A stretch of DNA of 64,000 nt, taken from Balanoglossus misakiensis (Eukaryota > Hemichordata). Under the pieces are notes generated by a model that was not told where the DNA came from, did no database searches, and was given only the letters and a program-made list of their open reading frames with translations. The stretch spans positions 11,532,001-11,596,000 of the forward strand of contig CM082593.2 in the NCBI GenBank assembly GCA_040954595.2, read 5' to 3'. Every line of letters begins with the position of its first letter. The first letter of the stretch is position 1. This document shows positions 36,601 to 49,213 of the stretch, piece after piece. A program made the translations under genes and the position numbers.

Positions 36601-39013
36601 AAAACTTTAAACATACAAGCAATTTTTTATATATGATCAGGTCGCCGAATTAAAAAAAATAAAGAATGTTTTGCCTAAAAATGACCTTTTTGGTGCAAAA
36701 ACGAATAAAACGCAATTTTGTATTAAATCAGCTCATTCAGAGTGCATTTTTATAATCAGCACCATTTTTACATATAATGGAAATTTCATACATCATCAGA
36801 TATCCAAATATGAAAAAATGATTTAGATATTAGATGATTGTCCAAAATTAGCTGATATCTAATAAATGTAGTATTGAACCATTCTGTTCCCCCCCCCCTA
36901 CATTATATGCGGTACGCCGATGTCAGCTTACGCGGCAGTACTGCAGGCTGTGCCCCCAACTAACGTCGGTGTTTGAAACGCCCTGGTTCAATTCGGGCTT
37001 TCTCTATAAATTGACAGGCAATAATGCAGTACTACCCGAACAAATGTCGAGTGTTGACCCGCTGTGACTTTCCCTCTTCGGTTTGCCCGACTTAGCCAAC
37101 GTCTTTGTACTAGAGTGTCGGGTCTTTTGCAGAGCCAGGCCGAAGGAAATCCGACTTGATCACCGTTGCTAACGAACGCTAGTGTCTGTCATGGTGTGCC
37201 GGGGTTTTAGTCGAGCCAGGCCGTTGGAGATCTGACTTGATCATCGTGGTCAATGTACGCGTGTTTCCGCTCTAAAGTGCCGGGGCTTCAGCTAAACCAG
37301 GCCGTAGGAAATCCGACGTAATCACCGTTGATAACTTACGCCAGTCTGTGTCATATAGAGCCGGTGCACCAGCCGAGTCACGCCGTAGGAAATCTGACTT
37401 GATCAACTTGGTCAATGTACGCCTGTTTCTGCTCTAGAGTGCCAGGGCTTTAGCCAAGCCATGCCGTAGGAAATCTGACATGATCAACGTTGCTAACGTA
37501 CGCTAGCGTCTGTCATATTGTGACGGAGATTTAGCCGAGCCAGGCCGTAGAAAAATCGACTTGTTCAACGTTACCAGTGTGCAACTGTTTCTGCTCTAGA
37601 GTGTCAGGGTTTTAGCCGACTTATGCTGTATGAAATCTGAGTTTATGAACGGGAATTCAATGTTAGAAAACCTGTGTGGAAAGTATCTCCACCCGTTTTA
37701 AACTAAGAAAAGAATTTATTCTTATTTATTTTGTAAAAAAGACAATTTTTCGAAAAAAAGTCGAAAATGGTAATTTTGTCTTGGGTGATTCAAATTATAC
37801 CGCCTTTTCTGGAATTTGCAGCACTTTTTACAAGAGAACGACACTTCATGCTCCATAATATTTCCTAAAATGAAGAAAAGAGTTAATTTTTTATGATTTT
37901 TTACAAAATTACCATTTTTGTCAAAATATGGCCAAAATGGCTATTTTTTCTTGAATTCCGTCAATATCTCTGCATTTTTGGAGTGGTCGAGAGTTTTAAC
38001 ATACAATCAACATGTCATATATGATCAGGGCACCAAATTCGAAGAACAAAGGTTTTTGTATTTTTTTTCTAAAAATGACATTTTCAAGGACAATTTGGTA
38101 AAAGGCAATTTTGTCTGCAGTGAGCCAAATTAGACGGTCTTTTGTGGAATTTGTATCGATATATACATACGACGAGCATTCTATACTCCATCAGATTTCC
38201 GAAAATGTAGAAAACAGGTATTTTTTTGTAATTTTCAAAAATTTACCATTTTGACCAAATTGTGGCTAAAATTGTTATTTTCGTGTTGAATGCCGCCAGT
38301 GTCACTGCTTTTAAAAGTCATAAAAACTGTTAACATACAAGCAATTCTTTATATATGATCAGGTCACCGAATTAAAAAAATAAAGAATGTTTTGCCTAAA
38401 AATGACCTTTTAGGTGCAAAAACGAATAAAACGTAATTTTGTATTAAATCAGCTCATTCAGATTGCATTTTATATAATCAGCACCATTTTTACATATAAT
38501 GGAAATTTCATACATCATCAGATATCCAAATATGAAAAAATGATTTAGATTTTAGATGATTGTCCAAAATTAGCTGATATCTAATAAATGTAGTATTGAA
38601 CCGTTCTGTTCCCCCCCCCTACATTATATGCGGTACGCCGATGTCAGCTTACCCGGCAGTACTGCAGGCCGTGCCCCCAACTAACGTCGGTGTTTGAAAC
38701 GCCCTGGTTAAATTCGGGCTTTCTCTATAAATTGACAGGCAATAATGCAGTCCTACCCGAACAAATGTCGAGTGTTGACCCGCTGTGACTTTCCCTCTTC
38801 GGTTTGCCCGACTTAGCCAACGTCTTTGTACTAGAGTGTCGGGTCTTTTGCAGAGCCAGGCCGAAGGAAATCCGACTTGATCAACGTTGCTAACGAACGC
38901 TAGTGTCTGTCATAGTGTGCCGGGGTTTTAGTCGAGCCAAGCCGTAGGAGATCTGACTTGATCATCGTGGTCAATGTACGCGTGTTTCCGCTCTAAAGTG
39001 CCGGGGCTTCAGC
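24634..39013 (+). repeat. Higher-order satellite, main block
   Basis: Units are bounded by a C9-C14 tract followed by TACATTATATGCGG. The marker lies at 25236, 27125, 28867, 30748, 32799, 34851, 36899 and 38620, so periods are 1889, 1742, 1881, 2051, 2052, 2048 and 1721 bp. Each unit has a GC-richer half built of ~80-bp subrepeats (AGCCAGGCCGTAGGAAA and GATCAACGTGGTC motifs) and an AT-rich half built of three diverged ~320-340-bp subrepeats (TTCCGAAAATG / ACATACAATCAACATG motifs). Unit length varies with the number of ~80-bp subrepeats. A 60-aa open frame recurs in the AT half but is a consequence of repetition. No gene. Confidence 0.93.
39010..39013. repeat. Target-site duplication CAGC, left of BEL element
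   Basis: CAGC here and at 44893-44896. The uninterrupted satellite reads CTTCAGCTAAACC. The exact duplication could be 4, 5 or 6 bp (CAGC, CAGCT or CAGCTA) because the LTR begins TATCGG. Confidence 0.75.
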
Positions 39014-39321
39014 TATCGGAGATGCTAAAAACTCTGACCATGAGTCATTTTGAGGATCACAGCTCGGATACTTTGAGCCAATCAGAGCTGAGTATTTTAG
39101 CCCAATCAGAGGCCTAGTTAATCACCCAATGACATCTTTCCCGCCAAAACAAAATTTGCTACTTTTTTGGCTGGCGTTTTGTGCTCGTGAAATCACTTCT
39201 TGAGTGTCCTTCAATAAAAGCTGTTTAAAGGTTGTACAGCTGCGTCCCGCTCCTGTAATTTCCCCTGCCATCCCCCAGAACCTTGTTCATAAATCCACCC
39301 CAGACGTAAAGTACGTCACAT
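39014..39321 (+). repeat. BEL 5' LTR
   Basis: It begins TATCGGAGATGC and ends AAGTACGTCACAT. It contains two CCAATCAGAG boxes (near 39080 and 39100) and an AATAAA signal at ~39212. Length equals the 3' LTR. Differences from the 3' LTR: C/A, C/T, A/G, T/A and G/A. Confidence 0.92.
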
Positions 39322-39324
39322 TTT

Positions 39325-39342
39325 TGGTGCCGAGACCAGGAT
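39325..39342 (+). other. BEL primer-binding site
   Basis: TGGTGCCGAGACCAGGAT lies three bases after the 5' LTR. TGG pairs with the CCA end of a tRNA. The particular tRNA was not determined. Confidence 0.6.
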
Positions 39343-39351
39343 TTTCCGGTA

Positions 39352-42300
39352 ATGATGGCAGAACCAGAGGAACAGGAGCACCCAGCACCCGCTCAGGCGG
39401 TCCCAGGAGCAAACTCGCTCAACAGGCTGAAAGGTACACGAAGGGGTCACCGTGGATCCATGACAAGACTTCTCAACAAAGCAGAGGATATCATCTCATC
39501 ATTTGAAGAGAACGATGACAAGATCGAAGCTCTCGATACCCTCATCACCACGCGCGAACTGATAAACGCGAAATACGACATTCTCGCATCCCTAGACTTG
39601 AAGATCATCGAATCCGTTGACGAAGGCGACCTCGAAGGCGTGATCGAGGAAACCGACGACTACTTGCATCAAGTTTTCGATAGCAAGCTCAAGATCGGCC
39701 GATTCATCGACAGAAATTCGCGAGCGACATCGCCCGACCGATCTTCCCACGAAGAAATCACTTCCGCGGCACCCTCCATTCAAAGGAAAACTACAAGTTT
39801 GCCGAAACTTCAGCTACCCGTCTTTTCGGGTGACATTCTCAAATGGGTCAGTTTCCACGACGCGTTCAAATCCGCTGTCCACGACGACAAGAATCTGGGT
39901 GACGTCCAGAAATTCCAATACTTACGCGCACAGCTTCAAGGCGAAGCCGCTCGATCGATCGAAGGTCTGTCATTGACAAGTTCGAACTACGCACACGCGC
40001 TTCAACTTCTCACCGAACGTTATGGCAAAACACACAAGATTATAAGCGCCTACATGAAATCGCTGTGGGACATGCCGAGTCCAGAAGGCGAACTCAGCAG
40101 TCTACGAAACTTCTACGACACTCTAGAGAGTAATATTCGCGGTCTCCAATCTCTCGGTAAAAGCGAAGACGCGTACGGAGATATACTTGTACCCATAGTC
40201 TTGGAAAAACTTCCCGGTAACACTCGCAAACAAATCGCACGAGAACACGGTAATAATGAATGGAAACTCGGCGACCTACGAAAGGCAATTCTCAAAGAAA
40301 TCGACGCTCATCAAGCTGGCCTCTCCACCGCTGAATCCGACAGCGATTCTACATACGACGAATGCAAGCCGTCGATGACCGCCGCGTTTCACACTAGATC
40401 CGCAACCCGTTTCGCTAGGGTGAATAAACCGAAATCGTGTGCGTTTTGCAAAGGGCAACATTTTGCCAATGAATGCACAACCATTACCGATAAGAAGAAA
40501 CGTCTTGACATCGTCAAACGCGACAAACTCTGTTTTAACTGCCTCGGCAGGCATCGAGTACACGATTGCAAATCGAGATTCAGTTGCCGTTCATGCAACA
40601 GAAAGCATCATACCTCGCTTCATACTGATCGAGCTTCGGACAGTTCGAAAACCCCGACGGAAGACGCGCGCACTCCTTCCGCTACACACGTTCAGTTCGC
40701 CCGTACTGAGAACTCGAGTCGCGAGAAAGCGAGAAACGGACCAATTCTCCTGAAAACCGCGGTCGTTCCAGTCTCTACGAAATTTCAAACGACAATTGAC
40801 GCCACAGTGTTATTCGACGAAGGCGCGACGCGTTCATTCGTGACCCAAGATTTCGCGACAAGACTCGGTTTAGAACCGACCGGTACCGAGGTCATTAGAC
40901 TGACTTCCTTCGGTGACAAATATCCGCGACAAAGATCGATCAATGCAGCGACCATTGCATTGCACACGCTTTCCGGCGAAAAGAAAGAGATAAACGTTCT
41001 CATCATTCCGCAGATTTCGACGCGAATGAAAAACTTTGTCAAGCAATCAGTTGCTGACTTGCCTCACCTACGCGGAGTAAACTTTGCTTACCCGGTATCG
41101 AACACCGATTCGGTCGAGATTTCCGTGTTAATAGGCGCGGACTACTATTGGGATTTTGTCGAAGATCGAGTTATTCGTGGCCCAGGCCCAACCGCTGTAC
41201 GCTCGAAATTCGGTTACATACTGTCCGGTCCCGTTCACAAGACAAATTCGTCTGATAGCGATGCGACGATTTTTCATGTTCTCTCAAACACGCACGACGA
41301 AGAGATTCAACTCCAAAATTATTGGAACCTCGAGACAATCGGTATTCAAGACGATTCGCAATCTGCTGCTATGGATAACAATACCTTTGAAGATTACAGA
41401 GACACACATTTGCGCATCGAAAATGGCACATATATCGCGAAGTTGCCATGGAAGTCCAACCACCCGCCACTACCCACTAACTACGGGGTCACTGATAATC
41501 GCACGCGTTCTATGGTGCGTAGGCTTTCACCGGACATTCTGAAAGCGTATGACAAAATCATTTCTGATCAGGAATCGCGAGATTTCATCGAAGAAGTACC
41601 AGGCGACATGGATACGCGCCGCACCGGTCACTACTTGCCCCATCGCCCCATGAAAAAAGATTCAGCCACTACGCCAATCAGAATCGTGTATGATTGTAGT
41701 TGCAGGCAATCTACCGACACACCGAGTTTGAATGACTGCTTACAAACCGGCCCACCTCTGCTCAACGACCTCACACAAATTCTACTTCGGTTTCGCGCAA
41801 ACCGCTTTGCCTTTACGAGTGACATAGAAAAGGATTTTCTACATGTTCGACTTGACGAAAGCGATCGTCAATTTACGAATTTTTTGTGGTTGTCTGATCC
41901 GACAGACCCGGAAAGCGACTTCAAAACATATCGCTTCAAAGTAGTTCTATTCGGTGCAGTTTGCTCGCCATTCATTTTAAACGCAGTCGTGAAAACCCCT
42001 CTCGAGTCCGCTCAATCCACGCCAACTTCCATCGATCTCAAAAATAATATCTACGTTGACAACATACTTAGCGGAGCTGATAGCCCGGGCGAAGCAGTTG
42101 GCTACTACAGAGAGTCAAACCGTCTGTTAGAATCTTGCGGATTCAATCTACGAAGTTGGTCGAGTAACTGTGAAGATGTTCGCGCACTTGCTGCAAAGGA
42201 TGATAAACTCGAACGCGCTACTGACGTGAACACACTAGGACTTCGCTGGTTAACCGAAACCGACGAACTCGCCTACGCGAAGAAGAATCTCCAAATACCG

Positions 42301-42702
42301 GACAATCTCACTACGAAACGTGAAGTGGTTCGAACCACTGCCAGCTTATACGACCCCCTGGGGTATCTTTCGCCAGTTCTCATTAAGGCGAAACTGTTCA
42401 TACAGCAACTGTGGATAAAAGGTCTCGCCTGGGACGAACCGCTAGAAAACGAACTCAATAAAGAGTGGACAGACATCGCAAGAGAAATACGCGAAACGAC
42501 CACGTTGAAACTCAATCGCCGATATTTTGACAACTCGCCTGTCAATCAAAACTATCAGCTCCACGTGTTCGCCGACTCGAGCATGAAGCTTAGGCCTATG
42601 GAGCCGTCGCCTACTTACGACATGCCAATCAAACCGCGCTTTTCATGGCAAAGAATCGCGTGGCACCTCTCAAAGAGTTCACTCTCCCGCGCCTCGAACT
42701 GA
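39352..42702 (+). pseudogene. BEL gag-pol, first part: gag, protease, reverse transcriptase
   Basis: Open for 1,116 codons from ATGATGGCAGAACC. Residues ~150-290 are the gag domain (DUF1759-like, PVFSGDILKWVSFHDAF). Cys/His knuckles follow at ~362 (CAFCKGQHFANEC), ~393 (CFNCLGRHRVHDC) and ~411 (CRSCNRKHH). An aspartic protease lies near 485 with LFDEGATRSF, DEG replacing the usual DSG or DTG. Reverse transcriptase covers ~775-960 with RIVYD, SDIEKDFLHV and the catalytic box YVDN at ~900. RNase H begins FADSS at ~1072, but after 42588 an extra five bases (CTTAG) shift the frame and the last ~37 codons are meaningless. The rest of the polyprotein continues in other frames downstream. Confidence 0.88.
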
Positions 42703-42901
42703 TGGCCGCCTTGATCGGTGCAAGGCTGTTGCAATTCGTCTCAAACTCCCTACAAGGCAAAATTCGCATCACAGAGAAAATTCTGTGGTCTGATAGTCAA
42801 ATAGTCCTACATTGGTTGAACAGCGACAAGAAACTTCCGATCTTCGTTGCCAATCGTGTAAGAGAAACAAACGCGATTTGCGAAATACTGTCCCACGGGG
42901 G
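42594..42901 (+). pseudogene. BEL RNase H, continuation in a second frame
   Basis: From 42594 the RNase H continues one frame over: FTLPRLELMAALIGARLL and ILWSDSQIVLHWL are typical of BEL RNase H. The frame is lost again in a run of five G at 42897-42901. Confidence 0.85.
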
Positions 42902-42902
42902 A

Positions 42903-43895
42903 CAATCCGGCAGATTTGCTGACCCGCGGGATTTCTACCGCTGATCTACGTGAGTCTGGCCTTTGGTGGAACGGCCCACCTTGGCTGAAACAAGGCGACT
43001 GGCCTATAAGCGAAGTGTTCGACAGCGCGATTCACCACGCACCGGTATCGACGGTGAATGAATCGGAACTTCTCCCCGCGAGTAACCCCCTCGAGACGAG
43101 ACTTCAAAATGAAAAACTCGCGGACTGTTTGACCGCTAAACCCCAGACAACCGGAATACAACAAGTGATTGACGCGAATCGGTTCAGCACGTTGAACAAA
43201 CTTCTCCGTGTCACCGCACAAGTGCTACGATTCGTTTCGAACATAAAACGGAACAGCACTCGGAAATTCGGTCCCCTCACAGCTGAGGAAATACAACATG
43301 CCGAAAACACATGGATCAAGGACACCCAAAAACAGACTTTCGGCGAAACAGGACAACGAGCCGCTCTGACGAAGCCGCTGAAACTTTTCACCGATGACAG
43401 AGACATCACAAGATGTGATAGCAGACTACATAACGCGCCAATTGGCTTCGACGCCAAATTCCCAATTCTGCTACCGCGAAACCATCGATTCACGGAACTC
43501 GTCATTCGCGACGCGCATTCGCGTTTACTTCACGCCGGAGTACAATCGACCGTAGCTCATTTACGGCAGAAATTCTGGATACCGAGAATACGCCGTACCG
43601 TGAGAGCTCTACTGAGTAAGTGTGTCACATGCCGCAAAATCAACGGGCACGCCTACAGCTACCCAAGACAAGCACCGCTACAAGCAGATCGTGTGAAAAC
43701 AGCCCCGCCTTTCAACGTAACCGGAGTTGACTTCACCGGAGCGTTGTACATCAAATCGCCCAAACCTGTACGAGAGAAAAAGGTGTATGTCTGCCTGTTC
43801 ACTTGCGCTGTTACACGCGCCGTGCATTTGGAACTTGTTGACGACTTGTCCGCGAATAGCTTTCTACAAGCATTCCGCCGTTTCGCTGCAAGACG
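42903..43895 (+). pseudogene. BEL integrase N-terminal half, third frame
   Basis: Picks up with NPADLLTRG, runs through the linker and the integrase zinc domain (H...H, CVTCRKINGHAY) to the start of the catalytic core with GVDFTGAL, holding the first catalytic Asp, and CAVTRAVHLEL. Similarity stops at RFAARR (~43895), where the sequence jumps to the far end of the core. Confidence 0.85.
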
Positions 43896-44452
43896 CAATA
43901 AAGAAGGTCTTAGGACGCGCCTACGTGACATTCAATGAACTGTATACCTTACTGCCCGAAGTTGAGGCCGTAATAAACGACCGACCGATCACATATGTTT
44001 CTTCGGATGCTGAAGACGCCGTGCCGTTGACGCCCGCTCATTTATTACACGGACGCCCCTTGACAACGGTACCTTATCTCACCGTCGAAGACGATGAACT
44101 CACCGACCCGACCTACGGTAACCATAGCGTTCTAAACAAGCGCTACACTCTGATGACTACGCTCCAGACGCGATTTTGGCGACGATGGGTATCGGAATAT
44201 TTGCCCGCGCTACGTGAAAACCACTCGCCAATAGGGAGTCCCGGCAACAAGATACAGGTTGGGGACGTGGTCCTTGTACATGAAGACGTCAAACGGCGCC
44301 TGGAATGGACTTTGGCTACGGTGGAACGACTGAACTACGGACGCGACAACCTAGTTCGATCAGCGGAAATCAGAACCGCCAAGGGACACACCACAAGGCC
44401 AGTGAGCAAACTCTTCCCGCTGGAAGTGAACTCGCGCTCCGTATCGACATGA
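43896..44452 (+). pseudogene. BEL integrase C-terminal part after an internal deletion
   Basis: Resumes with AIKKVLGRAYVTFNEL and continues VINDRPITY, LTPAHLLHGRPL, TRFWRRW and GDVVLVHED to the stop at 44452. The segment that should hold the second catalytic Asp and the Glu is absent. By comparison with family members about 75-85 codons are missing. The junction near 43895 also changes frame. Confidence 0.85.
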
Positions 44453-44584
44453 AGTGGACATTGACATTGTCTGTGTTTCAATGACAATCGAACAATGGAC
44501 AATCTGATTTTTCTAGTTTGAATGTATTTCAGAATTTTCTAGTTTATTTTTTGATTTCTTGTTCGCTTTTGCGGCCCGGGAGAA
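44453..44584 (+). other. BEL 3' untranslated stretch and polypurine region
   Basis: Short noncoding stretch after the stop. It ends GCCCGGGAGAA directly before the 3' LTR; GGGAGAA is the likely polypurine primer. Confidence 0.5.
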
Positions 44585-44892
44585 TATCGGAGATGCTAAA
44601 AACTCTGACCATGAGTCATTTTGAGGATCACAGCTCGGATACTTTGAGCCAATCAGAGCTGAGTATTTTAGCCCAATCAGAGGCCTAGTTAATCACCAAA
44701 TGACATCTTTCCCGCCAAAACAAAATTTGCTACTTTTTTGGCTGGCGTTTTGTGCTTGTGAAGTCACTTCTTGAGTGACCTTCAATAAAAGCTGTTTAAA
44801 GGTTGTACAGCTGCGTCCCGCTCCTGTAATTTCCCCTGCCATCCCCCAGAACCTTGTTCATAAATCCACCCCAGACATAAAGTACGTCACAT
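44585..44892 (+). repeat. BEL 3' LTR
   Basis: 308 bp, begins TATCGGAG and ends GTCACAT, followed by the CAGC duplication and the satellite. Confidence 0.92.
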
Positions 44893-47097
44893 CAGCTAAA
44901 CCAGGCCGTAGGAAATCCGACGTAATCACCGTTGATAACTTACGCCAGTCTGTGTCATATAGAGCCGGTGCACCAGCCGAGTCACGCCGTAGGAAATCTG
45001 ACTTGATCAACGTGGTCAATGTACGCCTGTTTCTGCTCTAGAGTGCCGGGGCTTCAGCTGAGCCAGGCCGTAGGAAACCCGACGTGATTATCGTTGTTAA
45101 CTTACGCCAGTCTGTGTCCTATATATAGTGCCGGGGCATCAGCCGTGCCAGGCCGAAGGAAATGTGAGTAGATCAACGACGTCTCTGTACGCGTGTTTCT
45201 GCTCTAGAGTGCCAGGGCTTTAGCCAAGCCATGCCGTAGGAAATCTGACTTGATCAACGTGGTCTCTGTACGCGTGTTTCTGCTCTAGAGTGCCGTGGCT
45301 TTATCCAAGCCATGCCGTAGAAAATCAGACTTGATCACCGTTGCTAACGTACGCTAGTGTCTGTCATATTGTGACGGAGATTTAGCCAAGCCAGGCCGTA
45401 AAAAAATCGACTTGTTCAACGTTACCAGTGTGCAACTGTTTCTGCTCTAGAGTGTCAGGGTTTTAGCCGACTTATGCTGTAGGAAATCTGAGTTGATGAA
45501 CGGGAATTCAATGTTAGAAAACCCGTGTGGAATGTATCTCTACCCGTTTGAAACTAAGAAAAGAATTTATTCTTATTTATTTTGTAAAAAAGACAATTTT
45601 TTCGAAAACAAGTCGAAAATGGTAATTTTGTCTTGGGTGATTCAAATTATACCACCTTTTCTGGAATTTGCAGCACTTTTTACAAGAGAACGACACTTCA
45701 TGCTCCATAATATTTCCGAAAATGAAGAAAAGAGTTAATTTTTTATGATTTTTTAAAAATTTACCATTTTTGTCAAAATATGGCCAAAATGGCTATTTTT
45801 TCTTGAATTCCGTCAATATCTCTGCATTTTTGGGGTGGTCGAAAGTTTTAACATACAATCAACATGTCATATATGATCGGGGCACCAAATTCGAAGAACA
45901 AAGGTTTTTTTATTTTTTTTTTCTAAAAATGACATTTTCAAGGAAAATTTGGTAAAACGCAATTTTGTCTGCAGTGAGCCAAATTAGACGGTCTTTTGTG
46001 GAATTTGTATCGATATATACATACGAAGAGCATTCTATACTCCATCAGATTTCCGAAAATGTAGAAAACAGGTATTTTTTTGTAATTTTGAAAAATTTGC
46101 CATTTTGACCAAATTGTGGCTAAAATTGTTATTTTCGTGTTGAATGCCGCCAGTGTCACTGCTTTTAAAAGTCATAAAAACTTTTAACATACAAGCAATT
46201 CTTTATATATCATCAGGTCACCGAATTAAAAAAAATAAAGAATGTTTTGCCTAAAAATGACCTTTTAGGTGCAAAAACGAATAAAACGTAATTTTGTATT
46301 AAATCAGCTCATTCAGAGTGCATTTTTTATAATCAGAACCATTTTTACATAAATTGGAAATTTCATACATCATCAGATATCCAAATATGAAAAAATGATT
46401 TAGATTTTAGATGATTGTCCAAAATTAGCTGATATCTAATAAATGTAGTATTGAACCGTTCTGTTTCCCCCCCCCCCCCTTTACATTATATGCGGTACGC
46501 CGATGTCAGCTTACCCGGCAGTACTGCAGGCCGTGCCCCCAACTAACGTTGGTGTTTGAAACGCCCTGGTTAAATTCGGGCTTTCTCTATAAATTGACAG
46601 GCAATAATGCAGTCCTACCCGAACAAATGTCGAGTGTTGACCCGCTGTGACTTTCCCTCTTCGGTTTGCCCGACTTAGCCAACGTCTTTGTACTAGAGTG
46701 TCGGGTCTTTTGCAGAGCCAGGCCGAAGGAAATCCGACTTGATCACCGTTGCTAACGAACGCTAGTGTCTGTCATGGTGTGCCGGGGTTTTAGTCGAGCC
46801 AGACAGAAGGAGATCTGACTTGATCATCGTGGTCAATGTACGCGTGTTTCCGCTCTTAAGTGCCGGGGCTTCAGCTAAACCAGGCCGTAGGAAATCCGAC
46901 GTAATCACCGTTGATAACTTACGCCAGTCTGTGTCATATAGAGCCGGTGCACCAGCCGAGTCACGCCGTAGGAAATCTGACTTGATCAACGTGGTCAATG
47001 TTTCTGCTCTAGAGTGCCGGGACTTCAGCTGAGCCAGGCCGTAGGAAACCTGACGTGATTACCGTTGTCAACTTACGCCAGTCTGTGTCCTATATAT
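44893..47097 (+). repeat. Higher-order satellite, between the LTR elements
   Basis: Continues the unit interrupted at 39013. It includes the end of a GC half (to ~45490), an AT half, the C tract at ~46467 with marker TACATT at 46482, and the start of the next GC half, which the Gypsy element interrupts. After removing the BEL insert the unit is ~1.98 kb. Confidence 0.92.
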
Positions 47098-47600
47098 TGT
47101 GACGGAAACCCAGGCGTTCCGCCTATTGAAAACCGGTAGCGCAGACGGACCCGCTCGAGCCTCTCACAAACAGCGCTGTCTTCACACGCGGCGGTAGGAA
47201 CTCGCCGGAAAGCAAGCGTCTCGTCGAAGAAATCTGCCCACACCGAGCAGCTGAGGTAAACACGTCTCAGATCTCGCGATCGGTGACCCGGGGCCGGCTA
47301 TCCGGGAGGGATAAAACAGGACTAAACAGGAAAAGTCGCCCAGGGCCGAAACCGGGGTTCCTTCCTCAACAGATCCACGCCAAAACTCTCCAAAACAACA
47401 TGGTTGCAGGCTAAAAACGAGGCTAAACATGTGACCCAGAACGCACTTCTAATTGGTGTAGATACACCAAGGGCAAGATGGGGAAACCCTTCCATCCTTG
47501 TCAATCATACAAGACAGCCCAAAACGGTCACCACGACAGTGAAGCCATAGAAAAACACCATGCCAAATAATAAATCACATGGAATAGCAATTCCATAACA
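47098..47600 (-). repeat. Gypsy 3' LTR
   Basis: 503 bp. Compared with the other LTR it carries ~14 extra bp near 47325 and lacks ~14 bp near 47530, plus about six substitutions. The two indels cancel, so the lengths agree. Confidence 0.92.
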
Positions 47601-48124
47601 ACGCCCCCAACCTCGGCTTCGAAGTCCCTTGAGAACAGGAATAACTAAAATATAGGAAAGAAGGAAGAAAGGGGAATAACCAGCCCTGAACCAATCCGAT
47701 CAGGGAAAACTTGCAATAACTGCAAGGTCCCAACTGTCTGTCAACAACATAAACCGTCGTCGTAGTAACACAACCAAAAACCGCTGCCATGTGCTAAATG
47801 CACACCTGTCATCGTCTTATGTCAAGTCCAAGCAGCTAAACAACTAACCTGCTAATCTGTCATAGGTCCTACCTACCTACAAACAAGTTGCATGTATACA
47901 ACCCCTGCAACTAACACAGAAAACACTATAACACTAGCAAAAGTCATAGCAAAAATCTGTCGAACAATCAGTAAATAGCATTTACTTTGTCAAACTCTAA
48001 CTACTGAAAATCCTCATCTCAGAACAAGCACAAATCTTACTCTATAGTGAAAAAATGGCTCAGAAAAACACTGAAAACTTCAGAAAAATCTGGTATCAAA
48101 AACCACTCAAAGCTCAAGAAAACT
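47601..48124 (-). other. Gypsy 3' untranslated region with polypurine tract
   Basis: The minus strand reads GAGGTTGGGGGCGT directly before the 3' LTR, a plausible polypurine tract. The rest of the region has no supported coding sequence. Confidence 0.5.
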
Positions 48125-49213
48125 TTAAATTCTCATTTCAAATGCACTGAACAATGTAGCATTATAACCATAGAACTCAGGCGGCTTCCTCTGTCGCCTA
48201 GGATACTTGGACTGCCTTGTGGCTTCCTGACTTTCAACCACAAAATCACCGTGACAAACACTGTCACTGTCTACAACTAAATCTGGAGCACTACTCTCTT
48301 TCTGCATCTCTGTTGGCCCCTCAGCAGAATCAGCTACAAACTCTGATTCAGAATCCTGACCAGTGCCAACTTCAGCTTCGCTAACACTAACTTTCTCTTT
48401 GACATCAAAATCTTTGAAAGAGACTACTTTTGACTTGCTCACTTCAACTTTAGTAGTTGGCAAGTCCCCAGCTGAAGGTTTACCAACCTGCAGCCGCTGG
48501 TCAATGGGTAACATGTTCACCTTATCTAACCAGGAAGTGAGATCCTTCCCTTGATAAGCTTTCAACTTCTCAAAATGCACAATTTTGGGTTTAGCTCGTG
48601 GGCTCCTCTGTATGCGATAAACTACATCAGACAATCTACTGATAATCAGATATGGACCTTCATATGACAACTGAAGCTTTTGCGAATACCCTTTCCGCCT
48701 CCTTTCATCTTTTAACCATACAAAATTCCCCACATGAAATCCCTGCTTTGTAGCAAAACGATCATATCGCACTTTCTGTCTGCGAGCTGTCGTTTGTAAC
48801 TGCGACCTAGCATGTTCATGCACTTCATGCAATCTTTCTCTCAAATCGGAAACATAATCAGTCTCCTTCGACCGATCTGGTCGCTCAGATGTAACTGCAA
48901 CATCCAACGGGTATATCAAGTCTCTACCTAGCATTAACATGTTTGGTGTCTCCCCGGTTGAGGGATGCACACTGCTACGGTAAGCAAATGTGGCAAGACT
49001 CAAGTTCTTGTCCCAATCCGACTGATTCTCACGAGGGTCCATATATGTACGAATGTAACTAACAATTTGCTGATTGAATCTCTCCACAAAACCATTCGAC
49101 TGTGGGTGCCTAGGGGTTGTGTAAGTCTTGTTTACTCCCAGGAGGTTACACACTTCCTTAAAAACATTCGACACAAAATTCCTACCCAAGTCGCTATGAC
49201 ACTCTAGTGGCAT
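48125..49213 (-). pseudogene. Gypsy integrase C-terminal part, shifted frame
   Basis: 362 codons that continue the integrase from the main pol frame. The first residues contain the second catalytic Asp (CHSDLGRNF), and the Glu lies in NGFVERFNQ. Then come a KVRYDR segment and the GPY module (YEGPYLIISRL) and a long Ser/Glu-rich tail. The join to the upstream frame is at a T run (A5 on plus near 49208-49214), where one base appears to be missing or extra. Confidence 0.88.

Larger units (their letters stand above)
39014..44892 (+). mobile_element. BEL/Pao LTR retrotransposon, defective
   Basis: A 5.9-kb element with two 308-bp LTRs, a primer-binding site and one gag-pol region in the order gag, protease, reverse transcriptase, RNase H, integrase, typical of BEL/Pao. 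It is inserted in an ~80-bp subrepeat of the satellite. The LTRs differ at five positions that I can count, so insertion is fairly recent. The coding region is broken by two small frameshifts and an internal integrase deletion, so the copy cannot act alone. Confidence 0.93.
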
